A stretch of DNA of 64,000 bases, taken from NCBI RefSeq assembly GCF_026339875.1, contig NZ_JAPEPZ010000001.1:1116001-1180000 (forward strand), in the 5' to 3' direction. Shown here piece after piece: positions 1-8,746 of the stretch (positions are counted from its first letter, which is position 1; each line of letters opens with the position of its first letter). Under the pieces are notes generated by a model. That model ran no database searches and was not told the origin of the DNA. It saw only the letters and a list, made by a program, of their open reading frames with translations. A program made the position numbers and the translations under genes. The DNA comes from Streptomyces sp. NBC_01571. GTDB taxonomy: Bacteria > Actinomycetota > Actinomycetes > Streptomycetales > Streptomycetaceae.

Positions 1-53
1 GAGCCGGTCGGGGCGGGCTGCGGCGGAGCGGCGTCGGTTCGGTCGCTGTGCAT
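1..53 (-). CDS. N-terminus of a gene cut by the window edge, possibly the lanthipeptide ABC exporter
   Basis: An ATG at 53 (minus strand) opens a frame that runs off the left edge (begins MHSDRTDAAPPQPAPTG). A GGAGGG ribosome site lies 4 nt upstream, and the ATG sits about 100 bp downstream of the precursor gene stop on the same strand. In amf/ram loci the precursor gene is followed by ABC half-transporter genes, so this is where the exporter would start. Only 17 residues are visible and they show no transporter motif. The call rests on position and ribosome site alone. Confidence 0.4.
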   Translation of the reverse strand, partial: MHSDRTDAAPPQPAPTG

Positions 54-120
54 GAAGCCCTCCGGGGGAAAGTGGCCGGTCCGGACGGCCGAAGCCGCCC
101 GGACCGGTTCGTCGGGGGGT

Positions 121-149
121 GCCGGCCGCGCCGGGGCGGCGCGGCCGGC
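121..149 (-). terminator. Perfect 12-bp stem hairpin after the lanthipeptide precursor gene
   Basis: Arms 121-132 and 138-149 are perfect complements around a 5-nt loop, starting 8 bp beyond the precursor stop codon. No U-tract follows, as is usual in actinobacteria. A partial terminator here would allow far more precursor mRNA than exporter mRNA, which is an inference. Confidence 0.6.
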
Positions 150-156
150 GGCTGGA

Positions 157-282
157 TCAGAGGCAGAGCAGGGTGCTCACGGTGCTGTTGGTGCAGTTGA
201 CGGCGCTCAGGGAGCTGAGAACGGAGCGGTACTCGAGGATTTCCTCGGGGGTCTCCAGGGCCTGCAGGCTGAGGATGGACAT
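157..282 (-). CDS. amfS: Class III lanthipeptide precursor, AmfS/SapB (RamS) type
   Basis: A 41-residue peptide, too short for ordinary ORF filters. Start ATG at 282 has GGAAGGGG 6 nt upstream. The leader (MSILSLQALETPEEILEYRS) carries the ILSLQALE helix typical of class III leaders (compare LFDLQ.ME in RamS). The core has two SxxSxxxC motifs, S23-S26-C30 and S33-S36-C40, and ends in Leu41. SapB and AmfS share this double motif, and AmfS also ends LLCL. The expected product has two (methyl)lanthionine or labionin-type rings and would act as a surfactant morphogen for aerial hyphae. It lies downstream of the LanKC gene, as amfS follows amfT. Seen: motifs, start, synteny. Inferred: ring type and function. 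Confidence 0.92.
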   Translation of the reverse strand: MSILSLQALETPEEILEYRSVLSSLSAVNCTNSTVSTLLCL

Positions 283-392
283 GATGGTCCCCTTCCGGGT
301 GGTGGTGGGTGCTTCCGGCGGTCTGCCGGAACTCTGTGGGCGGCCTGATTCCCGGGCCGCGGGCGGGATGCGCCGGCGCGCTGTCGGACAGT

Positions 393-510
393 CGGTGCCG
401 TGTCAGCCGGTGCCGCGTCAGTCGTCCGGTGCCGTGTCAGCCGGTGCCGCGTCAGTCGTCCGGTGCCGGCCGGTCGCAGTCGGTCGTCCGGTGCCGGCCG
501 GTTGAGTCCG
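393..510. repeat. 34-bp tandem repeat between precursor and synthetase genes
   Basis: Two identical 34-bp units occupy 393-426 and 427-460 (each starts CGGTGCCGTGTCAGC). A shortened 28-bp derivative follows at 461-488 and the start of another at 489. The units fill most of the spacer between the LanKC stop (535) and the precursor start (282). The period is not a multiple of three and the repeat encodes nothing recognisable. Confidence 0.85.
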
Positions 511-534
511 TTGATCGCTACCGGCCGGTCGGAG

Positions 535-3149
535 TCAGCCGGCCGGTGTCGGGAGGGCGCCGGACGGTGGCCGCTGCCGGGCGGAACCGGTCTTCGGAGC
601 GGCGAGTTCGGCCGGCTCGGTGGGAACGGTCAGGAAGGGCAGCGTCGGGGTCCCCGCGTACACGGCGCCGAGGGCGGTCATCACACCCGCGTTCCCCGTG
701 GCCAGGTCCATGGACAGACGCAGCAACTGCTCCCCGGGAAAGGCCGGATGGCCCTCGTACGGAACGACGTGCCACAGCAGTCGGCGTACGTGCCGCCGGA
801 TCACCTCGGTGCGCTCCGCGGCGTCGGGGTCCAGCAGCGCCTGCAGCCCGATCAGTCCGGCGCGACCGTTGAACAGCCCGGGCTGGACGATGAACTCCGG
901 TACGGCGTCACGGGCGATGCGCTCCAGCTGATCCGCGAGCCCGACGTCGGGCCGGTGTTTCAGGTGCGCCTGCACCACCGCGGCGATGCCCGCGCTGCCG
1001 GACTCCAGGTAGGGCAGGACGCGGACGCCGTCGTCGACCTGGAGGGTGCCATCCTCGGCCACCACGCACCGCGCGAGGTCGTGCTCCAGGGCGCGGCCCG
1101 CCAGATCGAGCAGGTTGCTGTCGGCCGAGACCTGGTGCAGGTGCAGCAACAGCAGCGCGGTTCCACTGGCCCCGTGGACGAGGCCGGTCCTCGATCCGTC
1201 CGGCGGCGCGGCCCGGTCGAGGTGCAGTCCGGCGGCGGCCCGCTCGGCGGCCTCGACCGCGGCGTCGTACAGGGTCCGGTCCCCGGTGGTCCGGGCGAAG
1301 GAGAGCAGGCACAGCCCGATGCCGGCCAGGCCGCCCAGCAGATCCGGGCCGTATCCCTCGGAATCGTCCTTCAGCAGACGGTCAAGCAGGTCCATGGCCT
1401 GTTGCCGGTGTCCGAGCAGGTCGAGGACGTAGGCCACGCCATGTCCTCCAACCAGCAGGCCGGGCCGCAGTGGCTGGCGGTCGACCGCCTTGAGCAGCCA
1501 GCCCACATGTGCGGGATCCACCCGGGCACCGGTCGTATGGCAGGCCCACAGCACACCCGCCGCGCCGTACGCCAGTCCCAGGCCGTCGTGGGTGAACTGG
1601 CTCGGGTCGCCGGGGAAGAGTCTGTCGGTGCGGTGCGGGGTGGCGCTGGCCGCTGTCGCCGCGGCCAGTTCGTCGCGCAAGCGGGGCCACGCGGCCGCCT
1701 CGCCGCTGAACAGCTCGCCGAACTCCTCCGGCGGAACCCGGCGTTGGGGGTTCGCGGGACGGCCGGCGAGCTCCGGCGGCTCCGCCGTGGGCAGTGCGAA
1801 CCTCTCCCGCGCGGCGGCCCGGAGCGTGTCGGCCTTGTGCGCACTCAGTACCGTCAGGGGCAGCAGCGGCATGAAGATCCACAGCCGCAGGGCGGCCGGG
1901 GCGTGGTCGTCGACGGCGAACCCGGTCAGCCCGGGCGGCGCGGCGAAACCCGCTGCGCCCAGTGCGGGCCGGACGAACGCGTCGGCGGGCGAGGAGAGTT
2001 CGAAGTCCACGAACACCACCCGGCCGTCCGGCCGCACGATCAGGTTCCGGGGGTGCAGATCGCCGAAGACGATGCCGCGGGCGTGGATCGAGCGCAGGCC
2101 GTCCTCGATGCTGTCGAGGATGCGCAGCGCCTTCGCGCGGTACCCGGCTGTGTCCTCGTCGGTCACCTCGGGGTGGACCAAGGGGTAGTTGCGGCCGAAC
2201 CAGCGGTGCAACGGCTCGCCCTCGACGTACTCCTGCACCAGGAAGTGGTGTTCCCAGGCGGTGAGTCGGCCCAGCACCGCCGGCACGGCGTCCAGGCCGG
2301 CCAGCCGGCTGAGCATCTCGTGCTCGAGGTCCAGCCGGGTGACCGCGTCGTCGCCCCGCTGGTCGAGGCCGGCGTGCGGTCTCGCCTCCTTCAGGACCAC
2401 CTGCCGAGCGTCCGTCGTCCGCCGGGCCAGGTAGATGCCGCCGCCGTTGGAGAAGTGCAGGGCGCTTTCGACCGTGTAGGGAAGGTCGTCGACGCTCGCC
2501 TGGGACGCGGCGGCGAGCGTCTCGGCGAGCACCGCCGGAACCGGCGCCCAGGGCGGGACTTCGAAGACGGCGGCGCGGACGTCCGGGCGCAGCTTCCCCG
2601 ACGGCTCGCGGAAGGCGAGAACGAGCTCACCGGTCTCGGAACGGCAGAACCGTTCGACGAAACCGCCGTAGCGTAAGTACAGAGGTCCCTTGCGCCAGCG
2701 CAGGTCGCTCAGGATGTAGGGTCCGGGCGCGCCGTCGAGCGCGGCGTCCAGGGTGCTCAGACAGTGCTCGAGTGCCGCGTCGTCGCGTGGGTAGAGCGTG
2801 AGGAATTTCCCGCTCGAGGCGCGGGCCGCGTACTTGGCGTTCTGCGTCTGCACGAGTCCGGGACTGCGCAGGAACTTGAAGGCGACGCCGTTGTCGAAGC
2901 AGTACCGCCGGACCACTTCGAGGACCTGCGGGGCGTTGTCGAGGCGGGCCGCGACATGAATCTTCCAGCCCTGTTCGGGCAGTTCGGGCGTCACGGGCTG
3001 GAAGCCCACCCACACCTCCCGGGTGCTGCGCACCCAACCGGGGGCGCGGCCTCGGTGGCGGCAGGGAATTCCTCCCGCGCGGCCCACTGCACGGGTGAGT
3101 CGTAGAACAGCCGGTCGGCGTAGGAATACACCTCGTAACGCATGTCCAT
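535..3149 (-). CDS. amfT: Class III lanthipeptide synthetase LanKC (RamC/AmfT type), frameshifted near the N-terminus
   Basis: Phosphorylates Ser/Thr of the precursor, eliminates phosphate and cyclises Cys onto the dehydro residues. True start is ATG 3149 (MDMRYEVYSYADRLFYDS, the family N-terminus) with GGGAGG upstream. That frame ends near 2991, while the body continues in the next frame from GWVRSTREVWVGF. One extra G in the five-G run at 3040-3044 joins them into about 871 residues, the normal family size. Order: lyase-like N-domain; Ser/Thr-kinase-like domain with VVLKEA lysine (about 251), GDLHPRN (about 361) and VDFE (about 381); LanC-like domain with HGASG (about 659). The cyclase lacks the Cys-Cys-His zinc ligands of class IV and has GLFNGRAG where CHG would be, so class III. 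Genuine mutation or sequence error cannot be told apart here. Confidence 0.9.
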
Positions 3150-3299
3150 TCGAACCCTCCCATAATCACGGCGGAATACAGCAGCACCACGTGCCCCGGT
3201 GAAACCGGCACGCGACGACGGACGACCGCACAGGAAGGACGATCCCCCGACAGGCCACGATCCCCTCAACGACCCTTTGGGAATAAGGCCCTTGCGCTT

Positions 3300-3322
3300 G
3301 TCGGGGATGTCATGACCCCGAC
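3300..3322. promoter_or_regulatory. Inverted repeat upstream of the lanthipeptide operon, candidate activator site
   Basis: GTCGGGG (3300-3306) and CCCCGAC (3316-3322) form a perfect 7-bp dyad with a 9-bp spacer, about 150 bp upstream of the LanKC start. AmfR/RamR-type response regulators activate these operons from upstream sites. No such regulator is in the window and the match to its site is untested. Confidence 0.35.
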
Positions 3323-4183
3323 GCCATCAAGGTAGGGTCCGGCCGCCACCTCGCATCAGAGCGCGTTCACGGCGCATCCACGTACAGAACGCCGTGCGCT
3401 GCCGAACAGCGCACGCCCGGCCGGCCGACACGCGCCCTCCACCTGTTCAGCGAAAAGAAACACAACCGCACGTCATACTCACGCTCTTCACAGCACGCCC
3501 ACGGCAGCTCATAATTCCAGCCGACTTTTCGATTCTTCGGTACGCGCATCGCGGAGTGTTCGACGACCGCGGACACGAATGGAGTAACCGATCGGCGGGC
3601 GACTCCCCTGGAATCGGACGTCGGCAAGCACACGTCCATTGCCGCCCTCGCGGGGCACGGGCGGCTCTGACCTCCATTGTCAGCGACTTCGAGGCCGCAC
3701 GGGAATCCGGCCGCCGGCGGACTCGCCCCGGCGGGCGTCACGCCCTTCACGGCGCCGCACCGTCCCCGTTCGAACGCCGTCCCGCACCCGCGCCCTTCAC
3801 ATCCGCCGTCGGGCTTGACCCGGACCCGATCGCGCTGGCCGCCCTCACAGCTCAGCCATGGCGGTCAGGGGCGGAGAAGGAAAGTCCGCCCGTCCCGGAC
3901 AGCGGCGCCCTCCCGCACACAACTGCGCCCCCATGCCGGGCCGGTCGGCGGCGAGGCACGACAACTCCCCTGCGGTACCGGGGCCCGGGCCGGATCCCAA
4001 GACGGCCACCACCCGACACCGCAGTCCGGGAACGGCACTTGGGGCCAGGCCCGCGACGATGAGCCCCTGGTCGCCCGTCCGTCGCCGTGAGTTCCCGTGC
4101 CGACGGCCCAACGGAACGGCCGCCCGGGTGTGACGCGAGACGGAAAGTCGGCCACTGGACCCACAGATTTAACGACACACCCC
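3323..4183. other. Non-coding gap between the lanthipeptide operon and the nuclease gene
   Basis: About 860 bp with open frames on both strands, but none shows a recognisable domain, a ribosome site or consistent codon bias. A lower-GC pocket lies at roughly 3455-3570. No remnant of a known gene was identified. Confidence 0.5.
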
Positions 4184-4213
4184 TTGATACGCCCATTTCT
4201 ACGCGCGTAACCT
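4184..4213 (+). promoter_or_regulatory. Candidate promoter of the LTD/EEP nuclease gene
   Basis: TTGATA (4184-4189) and TAACCT (4208-4213) with an 18-bp spacer lie 80 bp upstream of the GTG start. The -35 is good and the -10 only moderate. Confidence 0.35.
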
Positions 4214-4292
4214 CAGCCGATCGCAAGGTCCCAGCCTGTCCGACCCCACCTCATGCGCCGTTCGTCCGGCGGACGTTGAAGGAGTCACCCCC

Positions 4293-6767
4293 GTGCCGAT
4301 GCACAGACCCAGCGCAGTGCGCGTAGCCGGCGCCGCGTTCGTGGCCGCGACCGCCACGGCGGCCGTCGTCATGGCGCCGCTGCCCGCCGCCTTTGCCACG
4401 CCGTCCACGAATGTCGTGATCTCGGAGGCGTACGGCGGCGGCGGCAACTCCGGTGCCACGCTCACGAACGACTTCGTCGAGCTGGCCAACCGCTCGACGG
4501 CCGCGTATCCGCTCGACGGGTACAGCGTCCAGTACCTCCCGGCCTCCCCGGCCGCCGGCTCCCTCTGGCAGGTCACCCCCCTCACCGGCGCGCTCGCCCC
4601 CGGCGGCGACTACCTGGTCACCGAGGGCGCGGGCAGCGGTGGCAGCACCGCGCTGCCGACCGCCGACGCCAGCGGCAACATCGCGATGGCCGCGGCCAGT
4701 GGCACGGTCGCCCTGGTCAAGTCGACCACGGCGCTGACGTGCAAGACGGCCGCCGACTGTGCCGGTGACCCGGCCATCGTGGACCTCCTCGGCTACGGCA
4801 CCGCCGTCGTCCGCGAGGGCACCGCCGCGCCGGTCGCGAGCAACACCACCTCCGTGTCCCGCACGGCCTCGCTCGCGGACACCGACGACAACTCCGCCGA
4901 CTTCACCGCCGGTACACCCACCGCCACCAACAGCGCGGGCGAGACCGCGAACGGGGGCGGCACCGGTGGCGGTCCCGGCGGACCCACCACCCCGGGCGCG
5001 TTCCGGATCCACGACATCCAGGGCACCACCCGTCTCTCGCCGCTCAAGGGCCAGAGCGTGGTGGGCGTCCCCGGCATCGTCACCGCCGTCCGCACCACGG
5101 GCTCCAAGGGCTACTGGATCCAGGACCCGACCCCGGACACCGACCCCGCCACCAGCGAGGGCCTGCTCGTCTACACCGGCTCCACCGCGCCCACCGTCTC
5201 CGTGGGCGACTCGGTCCTGGTCAGCGGCAAGGTCACGGAGTACTACCCGGGCACCGGCACCCAGTCGGTCACCGAACTCGGCAGCCCGGTCTCCACCACC
5301 GTCTCCACCGGCAACGCCCTCCCGGACGCGGTCGCCCTGGACGACACGACCGTCCCGGGCACGTACACCCCCACCGCGAACGGTGGCAGCATCGAGGGCC
5401 TCCCCCTCCAACCGAGCGTCTACTCCCAGGACTTCTACGAGTCCATCGAAGGAATGCGCGCCTCGGTCCGCGACGCCCGGGTGACCGGCGCGACCAACTC
5501 GTACGGCGAGATGTTCGTGACCGCCAAGCCCCACGAGCGGCCCACCAACCGCGGCGGCACCCTCTACGGCGCCTACGACCAGCAGAACACCGGCCGAATC
5601 GAGATCGTCGCGGCCGACGGTTCCACCCCGACCCTCAACGTCGGCGACGAGCTGTCCGGCACCACCACGGGCCTGGTCGACTACGCCTCCTTCGGCGGCT
5701 ATCTGCTCGCCCCCTCCTCCGCCACCACCGGCAGGGCCGTGGACAACGGTCTCAAGCAGGAGGTGACGCGCAAGCAGAAGGGCAAGGAACTCGCCCTCGC
5801 CACCTACAACGTCGAGAACCTCGACCCGACGGACGGCGCCGACAAGTTCGCCCGCCTCGCCAAGGGCATCGTCACCAACCTCTCCTCCCCCGACATCGTC
5901 ACTCTGGAGGAGATCCAGGACGACAACGGCGCCACCGACGACGGCACCGTCTCCGCCGAGGCCACGCTGACCAGGTTCACCGCCGCCATCACCGCGGCGG
6001 GTGGCCCGAAGTACTCCTGGCGCTACGTCAATCCGGTGAACGACCAGGACGGCGGCGAGCCCGGCGGCAACATCCGCCAGGTGTTCCTCTTCAACCCCGA
6101 GCGGGTCTCCTTCGTGGACCGCCCGTCCACCGGTGACACCTCCACCACCGCCGTCTCCGTGGTCAAGGACAGACGGAAGCACGAGGTCCGCCTCTCCGCC
6201 TCACCGGGCCGCATCGACCCCACGAGTGACGCGTGGGCCAACAGCCGCAAGCCCCTCGTCGGCGAGTTCAGGTTCCAGGGCGAGACGGTGTTCGTCATCG
6301 CGAACCACTTCAACTCCAAGGGTGGCGACGACCCGATGCACGGCCGCTTCCAGGAGCCGACCCGCTCCTCGGAGACCCAGCGGGGGCTCCAGGCCGCGGA
6401 GGAGAACGCCTTCGTCGACTCCGTCCTCGCCGCCGACCCCAAGGCGCGGATCGTGGCCCTCGGTGACCTCAACGACTACGAGTTCTCCGACGCGGTCAAG
6501 ACCCTCACCGACAACGGCGACGTCCTCACCGACCTCATCAACACCCTTCCGGTGAGGGAGCGTTACAGCTACGTCTTCGACGGCAACAGCCAGACCCTCG
6601 ACCACATCCTGACCAGCCCCTCCATCAACCACTACGACTACGACGTCGTCCACATCAACGCGGAGTTCGCCGACCAGGCGAGCGACCACGACCCCCAGGT
6701 CGTCCGGATCGACGTGAACAAGTGCGGCAGGAAGGCATACCAGCCCAAGCCGGGCCGGGGAAAGTAG
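4293..6767 (+). CDS. Secreted lamin-tail-domain endonuclease/exonuclease/phosphatase (ExeM/NucH-like nuclease)
   Basis: An 824-residue exported protein. Start GTG 4293 has GAAGGAG 8 nt upstream. A signal peptide ends near AFA (about 35). A lamin-tail domain follows (about 38-210), then a Gly-rich linker, an OB-like region starting FRIHDIQG (about 235) and a C-terminal EEP domain (about 500-815). EEP motifs are present: ATYNVENLDP, TLEEIQDD (metal-binding Glu), IANHFNSKGG (His), ALGDLNDYEFSD and the terminal SDHDP. Family relatives are extracellular DNases that release nucleotides and phosphate. A perfect palindrome follows the stop, so it is probably monocistronic. Substrate (DNA or other phosphodiester) is inferred from the family. 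Confidence 0.9.
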   Translation: MPMHRPSAVRVAGAAFVAATATAAVVMAPLPAAFATPSTNVVISEAYGGGGNSGATLTNDFVELANRSTAAYPLDGYSVQYLPASPAAGSLWQVTPLTGALAPGGDYLVTEGAGSGGSTALPTADASGNIAMAAASGTVALVKSTTALTCKTAADCAGDPAIVDLLGYGTAVVREGTAAPVASNTTSVSRTASLADTDDNSADFTAGTPTATNSAGETANGGGTGGGPGGPTTPGAFRIHDIQGTTRLSPLKGQSVVGVPGIVTAVRTTGSKGYWIQDPTPDTDPATSEGLLVYTGSTAPTVSVGDSVLVSGKVTEYYPGTGTQSVTELGSPVSTTVSTGNALPDAVALDDTTVPGTYTPTANGGSIEGLPLQPSVYSQDFYESIEGMRASVRDARVTGATNSYGEMFVTAKPHERPTNRGGTLYGAYDQQNTGRIEIVAADGSTPTLNVGDELSGTTTGLVDYASFGGYLLAPSSATTGRAVDNGLKQEVTRKQKGKELALATYNVENLDPTDGADKFARLAKGIVTNLSSPDIVTLEEIQDDNGATDDGTVSAEATLTRFTAAITAAGGPKYSWRYVNPVNDQDGGEPGGNIRQVFLFNPERVSFVDRPSTGDTSTTAVSVVKDRRKHEVRLSASPGRIDPTSDAWANSRKPLVGEFRFQGETVFVIANHFNSKGGDDPMHGRFQEPTRSSETQRGLQAAEENAFVDSVLAADPKARIVALGDLNDYEFSDAVKTLTDNGDVLTDLINTLPVRERYSYVFDGNSQTLDHILTSPSINHYDYDVVHINAEFADQASDHDPQVVRIDVNKCGRKAYQPKPGRGK

Positions 6768-6780
6768 CCCGAGCAGTTCC

Positions 6781-6824
6781 TCGGGCCCTCCGCCCGGCGC
6801 GATCGCGCCGGGCGGAGGGCCCGA
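6781..6824. terminator. 44-bp perfect palindrome between convergent genes
   Basis: Positions 6781-6802 are the exact reverse complement of 6803-6824. It begins 14 bp after the nuclease stop and 41 bp before the stop of the convergent metallophosphoesterase gene, so it can serve as a bidirectional terminator. Confidence 0.85.
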
Positions 6825-6864
6825 TCCGGAGCAGGACGGGTGCGAGCCGCGGCGGACCGTCAGG

Positions 6865-8199
6865 TCACACGGGCGACCGGAGCACGAGCAGACTGATCTC
6901 GCTCGGTGCGAAGATCCGGAACGGCGGACCCCAGTAGCCCGCACCACGGCTGGTGTAGAGCTGGGTCCGCTCACCGTGCCGGCTGAGGCCCTGCACCACG
7001 GGCTGGTCCAGTCGTACCAGATAGTGGAACGGCCAGATCTGGCCGCCGTGGGTGTGACCCGAGACCTGGAGGTCGACCCCGGCCGCCACCGCCTGGGCCA
7101 CCTGCTTGGGCTGGTGGGCGACCAGGAGCACCGGCAGATCGGAAGTGACGTCCGCGAGGGCGAGGGGGAGGTCGGCGCGGTGCCCGGCCAAGCCGGACGA
7201 GGCGGCCGTACGGTCGTCCACCCCCGCGAGGACGAGGCGGTCGCCGCCACGCTCGACGACGACATGACGGTTGTGCAGCGACTCCCAGCCGAGCCGGGCC
7301 ATCTCGTCGAGCCAGCCCTGGGCCTCCCCGAGGTACTCGTGGTTGCCCGTGACATAGACCCTGGCCAGGCGTGAGCGGACCCTCCCCAGGGGCGCGGCCT
7401 GCTCCCGGCGCTTGGCGATCGTGCCGTCGGCGATGTCGCCCGCGTGGCAGACGACGTCGGGTTCGAGGGCGTTGACCGCGTCCACGACCCGCGCCGACCA
7501 GCGGGCCCGGTCGATGGGCCCGTAGTGGGTGTCTGCCAGGACGACCACACGGGTCCCGTCCAGCCCGGGGCCCAGCCGCGGGAGGGTGACCTCGACCTGC
7601 CGGACCCGGGGCAGCCGCATGGCCTCGGTGTAGCCCCAGGCCAGCAGCAGCGCCGCGATGACCGCGACAGCCACCGCCACGCTTCTGGCCACGCCCTGCC
7701 CGCCGACACCGGCGGCGGCCAGGCCGAGCCGCAGCACGCCTCCGAGGGCCGACCACGCGAAGAGCACCCAGATCACACCGAGGATCGTGTCGCCCGTACG
7801 AGCCGCCGGGTCCGACTGCCGGCGGCCGTGGCCCAGGGCCATCATCACCGGGAACGCGACCAGCGCGACCCCGAACAGGACGCCGCCGCCCAGTGCGACC
7901 GGGAACGGCCACCCCGTGCCCGAGGCCAGCAGCACCCACCACGGCAGGAAGAACAGGGACACCAGCACGGCGAGGACGACGAGCCCACCGAACAGCCGGC
8001 GCCAGGTCGTGACGGAACGCCTCCCGGCGGATTCCCGCCCCGCGGATTCCGTTCCGGCGGATTCCTTCCCGGTGGATTCCACGGGTGGTGCCGAGGTGCC
8101 GAGGACCCCGCCCTCCTGTCCTGCCGCGGCCTCCGCCGACTGATCGTCCAGCACGGTCCCTACCCCCACATCCGCTGACGCCAAGGTGAACCGTTCCAT
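6865..8199 (-). CDS. Membrane-anchored metallophosphoesterase (YkuE/YaeI type)
   Basis: A 444-residue protein. An N-terminal tail (about 1-65) contains repeated ESAG(K/T/R) units, followed by about four membrane segments (roughly 67-90, 98-122, 140-160, 168-188). A C-terminal calcineurin-like phosphoesterase domain follows. All dimetal motifs are present: DTHYG, GDIADG, GNHEY, AHQP and GHTHGGQIWP. Close relatives hydrolyse phosphodiesters or UDP-diacylglucosamine-like lipids at the membrane; the substrate here is unknown. It is transcribed toward the palindrome at 6781-6824. The ESAG repeats come from a short DNA repeat (CGGATTCC units, 8030-8090), which probably makes the tail length variable. 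Confidence 0.88.
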   Translation of the reverse strand: MERFTLASADVGVGTVLDDQSAEAAAGQEGGVLGTSAPPVESTGKESAGTESAGRESAGRRSVTTWRRLFGGLVVLAVLVSLFFLPWWVLLASGTGWPFPVALGGGVLFGVALVAFPVMMALGHGRRQSDPAARTGDTILGVIWVLFAWSALGGVLRLGLAAAGVGGQGVARSVAVAVAVIAALLLAWGYTEAMRLPRVRQVEVTLPRLGPGLDGTRVVVLADTHYGPIDRARWSARVVDAVNALEPDVVCHAGDIADGTIAKRREQAAPLGRVRSRLARVYVTGNHEYLGEAQGWLDEMARLGWESLHNRHVVVERGGDRLVLAGVDDRTAASSGLAGHRADLPLALADVTSDLPVLLVAHQPKQVAQAVAAGVDLQVSGHTHGGQIWPFHYLVRLDQPVVQGLSRHGERTQLYTSRGAGYWGPPFRIFAPSEISLLVLRSPV

Positions 8200-8242
8200 C
8201 CTCGCACCGCGGCCGCCGGAGCCGCCGGGCCGGAGTGGGCCG

Positions 8243-8277
8243 GAGGCGCGGTTCCCCCTGCCGCGGAACCGCGCCTC
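8243..8277 (-). terminator. 13-bp perfect stem hairpin
   Basis: Arms 8243-8255 and 8265-8277 pair perfectly around a 9-nt loop, between the HbpS-like remnant stop (8302) and the metallophosphoesterase start (8199). It probably terminated the now broken upstream gene. Confidence 0.65.
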
Positions 8278-8301
8278 GTCACACCCTGACCCTCTGCCCG
8301 G

Positions 8302-8502
8302 TCAGCGGCTCAGCGCCGCCACGCCCGCGGCGGCGAACCTCTCGTCGAGGTCACCGGTGGGAGCGCCCGCGACGCCGATCCCGGCGACCGGGGCTCCCTT
8401 GACGGCGACGGGCGCGCCACCCGCGAGGAACGGCGTGCCCGGAATGTCCTTCGGGTTCGGTACCTGAGCCGGTGGCCCGGCGAGCTCGGAGGTGGGCGCG
8501 TT
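8302..8502 (-). pseudogene. C-terminal remnant of a GlcG/HbpS-family haem-binding protein
   Basis: The last 66 codons encode a clear GlcG/HbpS (DUF336) C-terminus: DIPGTPFLAGGAPV, then GIGVAGAPTGDLDE, then a final GVAAL. Upstream of about 8503 the frame is only antisense of the neighbouring LuxR remnant, so roughly the N-terminal half is missing. No start codon with a ribosome site exists. The breakpoint abuts a truncated LuxR gene pointing the other way. Confidence 0.75.
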
Positions 8503-8509
8503 CCAGGGC

Positions 8510-8701
8510 TCGCTCACCGACCGTGAGCGCGACATCCTCGCGCAGCTCGCCCAGGGCCTCGGCAACCGGGAGATCGCCAGGGCGCCGCACGTCAGCGAGG
8601 CGACGGTGAAGGCCCACCTCGGCCGGATCAACGACGAGCTCGGCGTCGCCACGCGAGCCGGCGCGGTGGCGCCGGCGAAGGAACAACGCCTGCTGCCGTG
8701 A
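8510..8701 (+). pseudogene. C-terminal remnant of a LuxR/NarL-type response regulator
   Basis: Encodes only a helix-turn-helix tail: SLTDRERDILAQLAQGLGNR, then VSEATVKAHLGRINDELGV, ending 20 residues later. This is the GerE/LuxR domain of a NarL-type response regulator; the receiver domain is absent. The fragment starts within 10 bp of the point where the HbpS-like remnant breaks off on the opposite strand, so both genes lost their 5' halves in one deletion. Confidence 0.75.
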
Positions 8702-8746
8702 GGCGGGCGCGGTGTCCGTCGCCTCCCGGCATGACACCCCTCGCCC

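Noticed and set aside
400..2676. Long plus-strand open frame of 758 codons
   Set aside because: Antisense to the LanKC gene; it reads Gln/Arg/Val-rich nonsense without motifs, as expected opposite GC-rich coding DNA.
3367..4226. Several open frames of 90-220 codons in the gap before the nuclease gene
   Set aside because: They overlap each other on both strands, lack ribosome sites and show no recognisable domain.
4251..6182. 643-codon minus-strand open frame
   Set aside because: Antisense of the LTD/EEP nuclease; Gly/Val/Arg low complexity without domain features.
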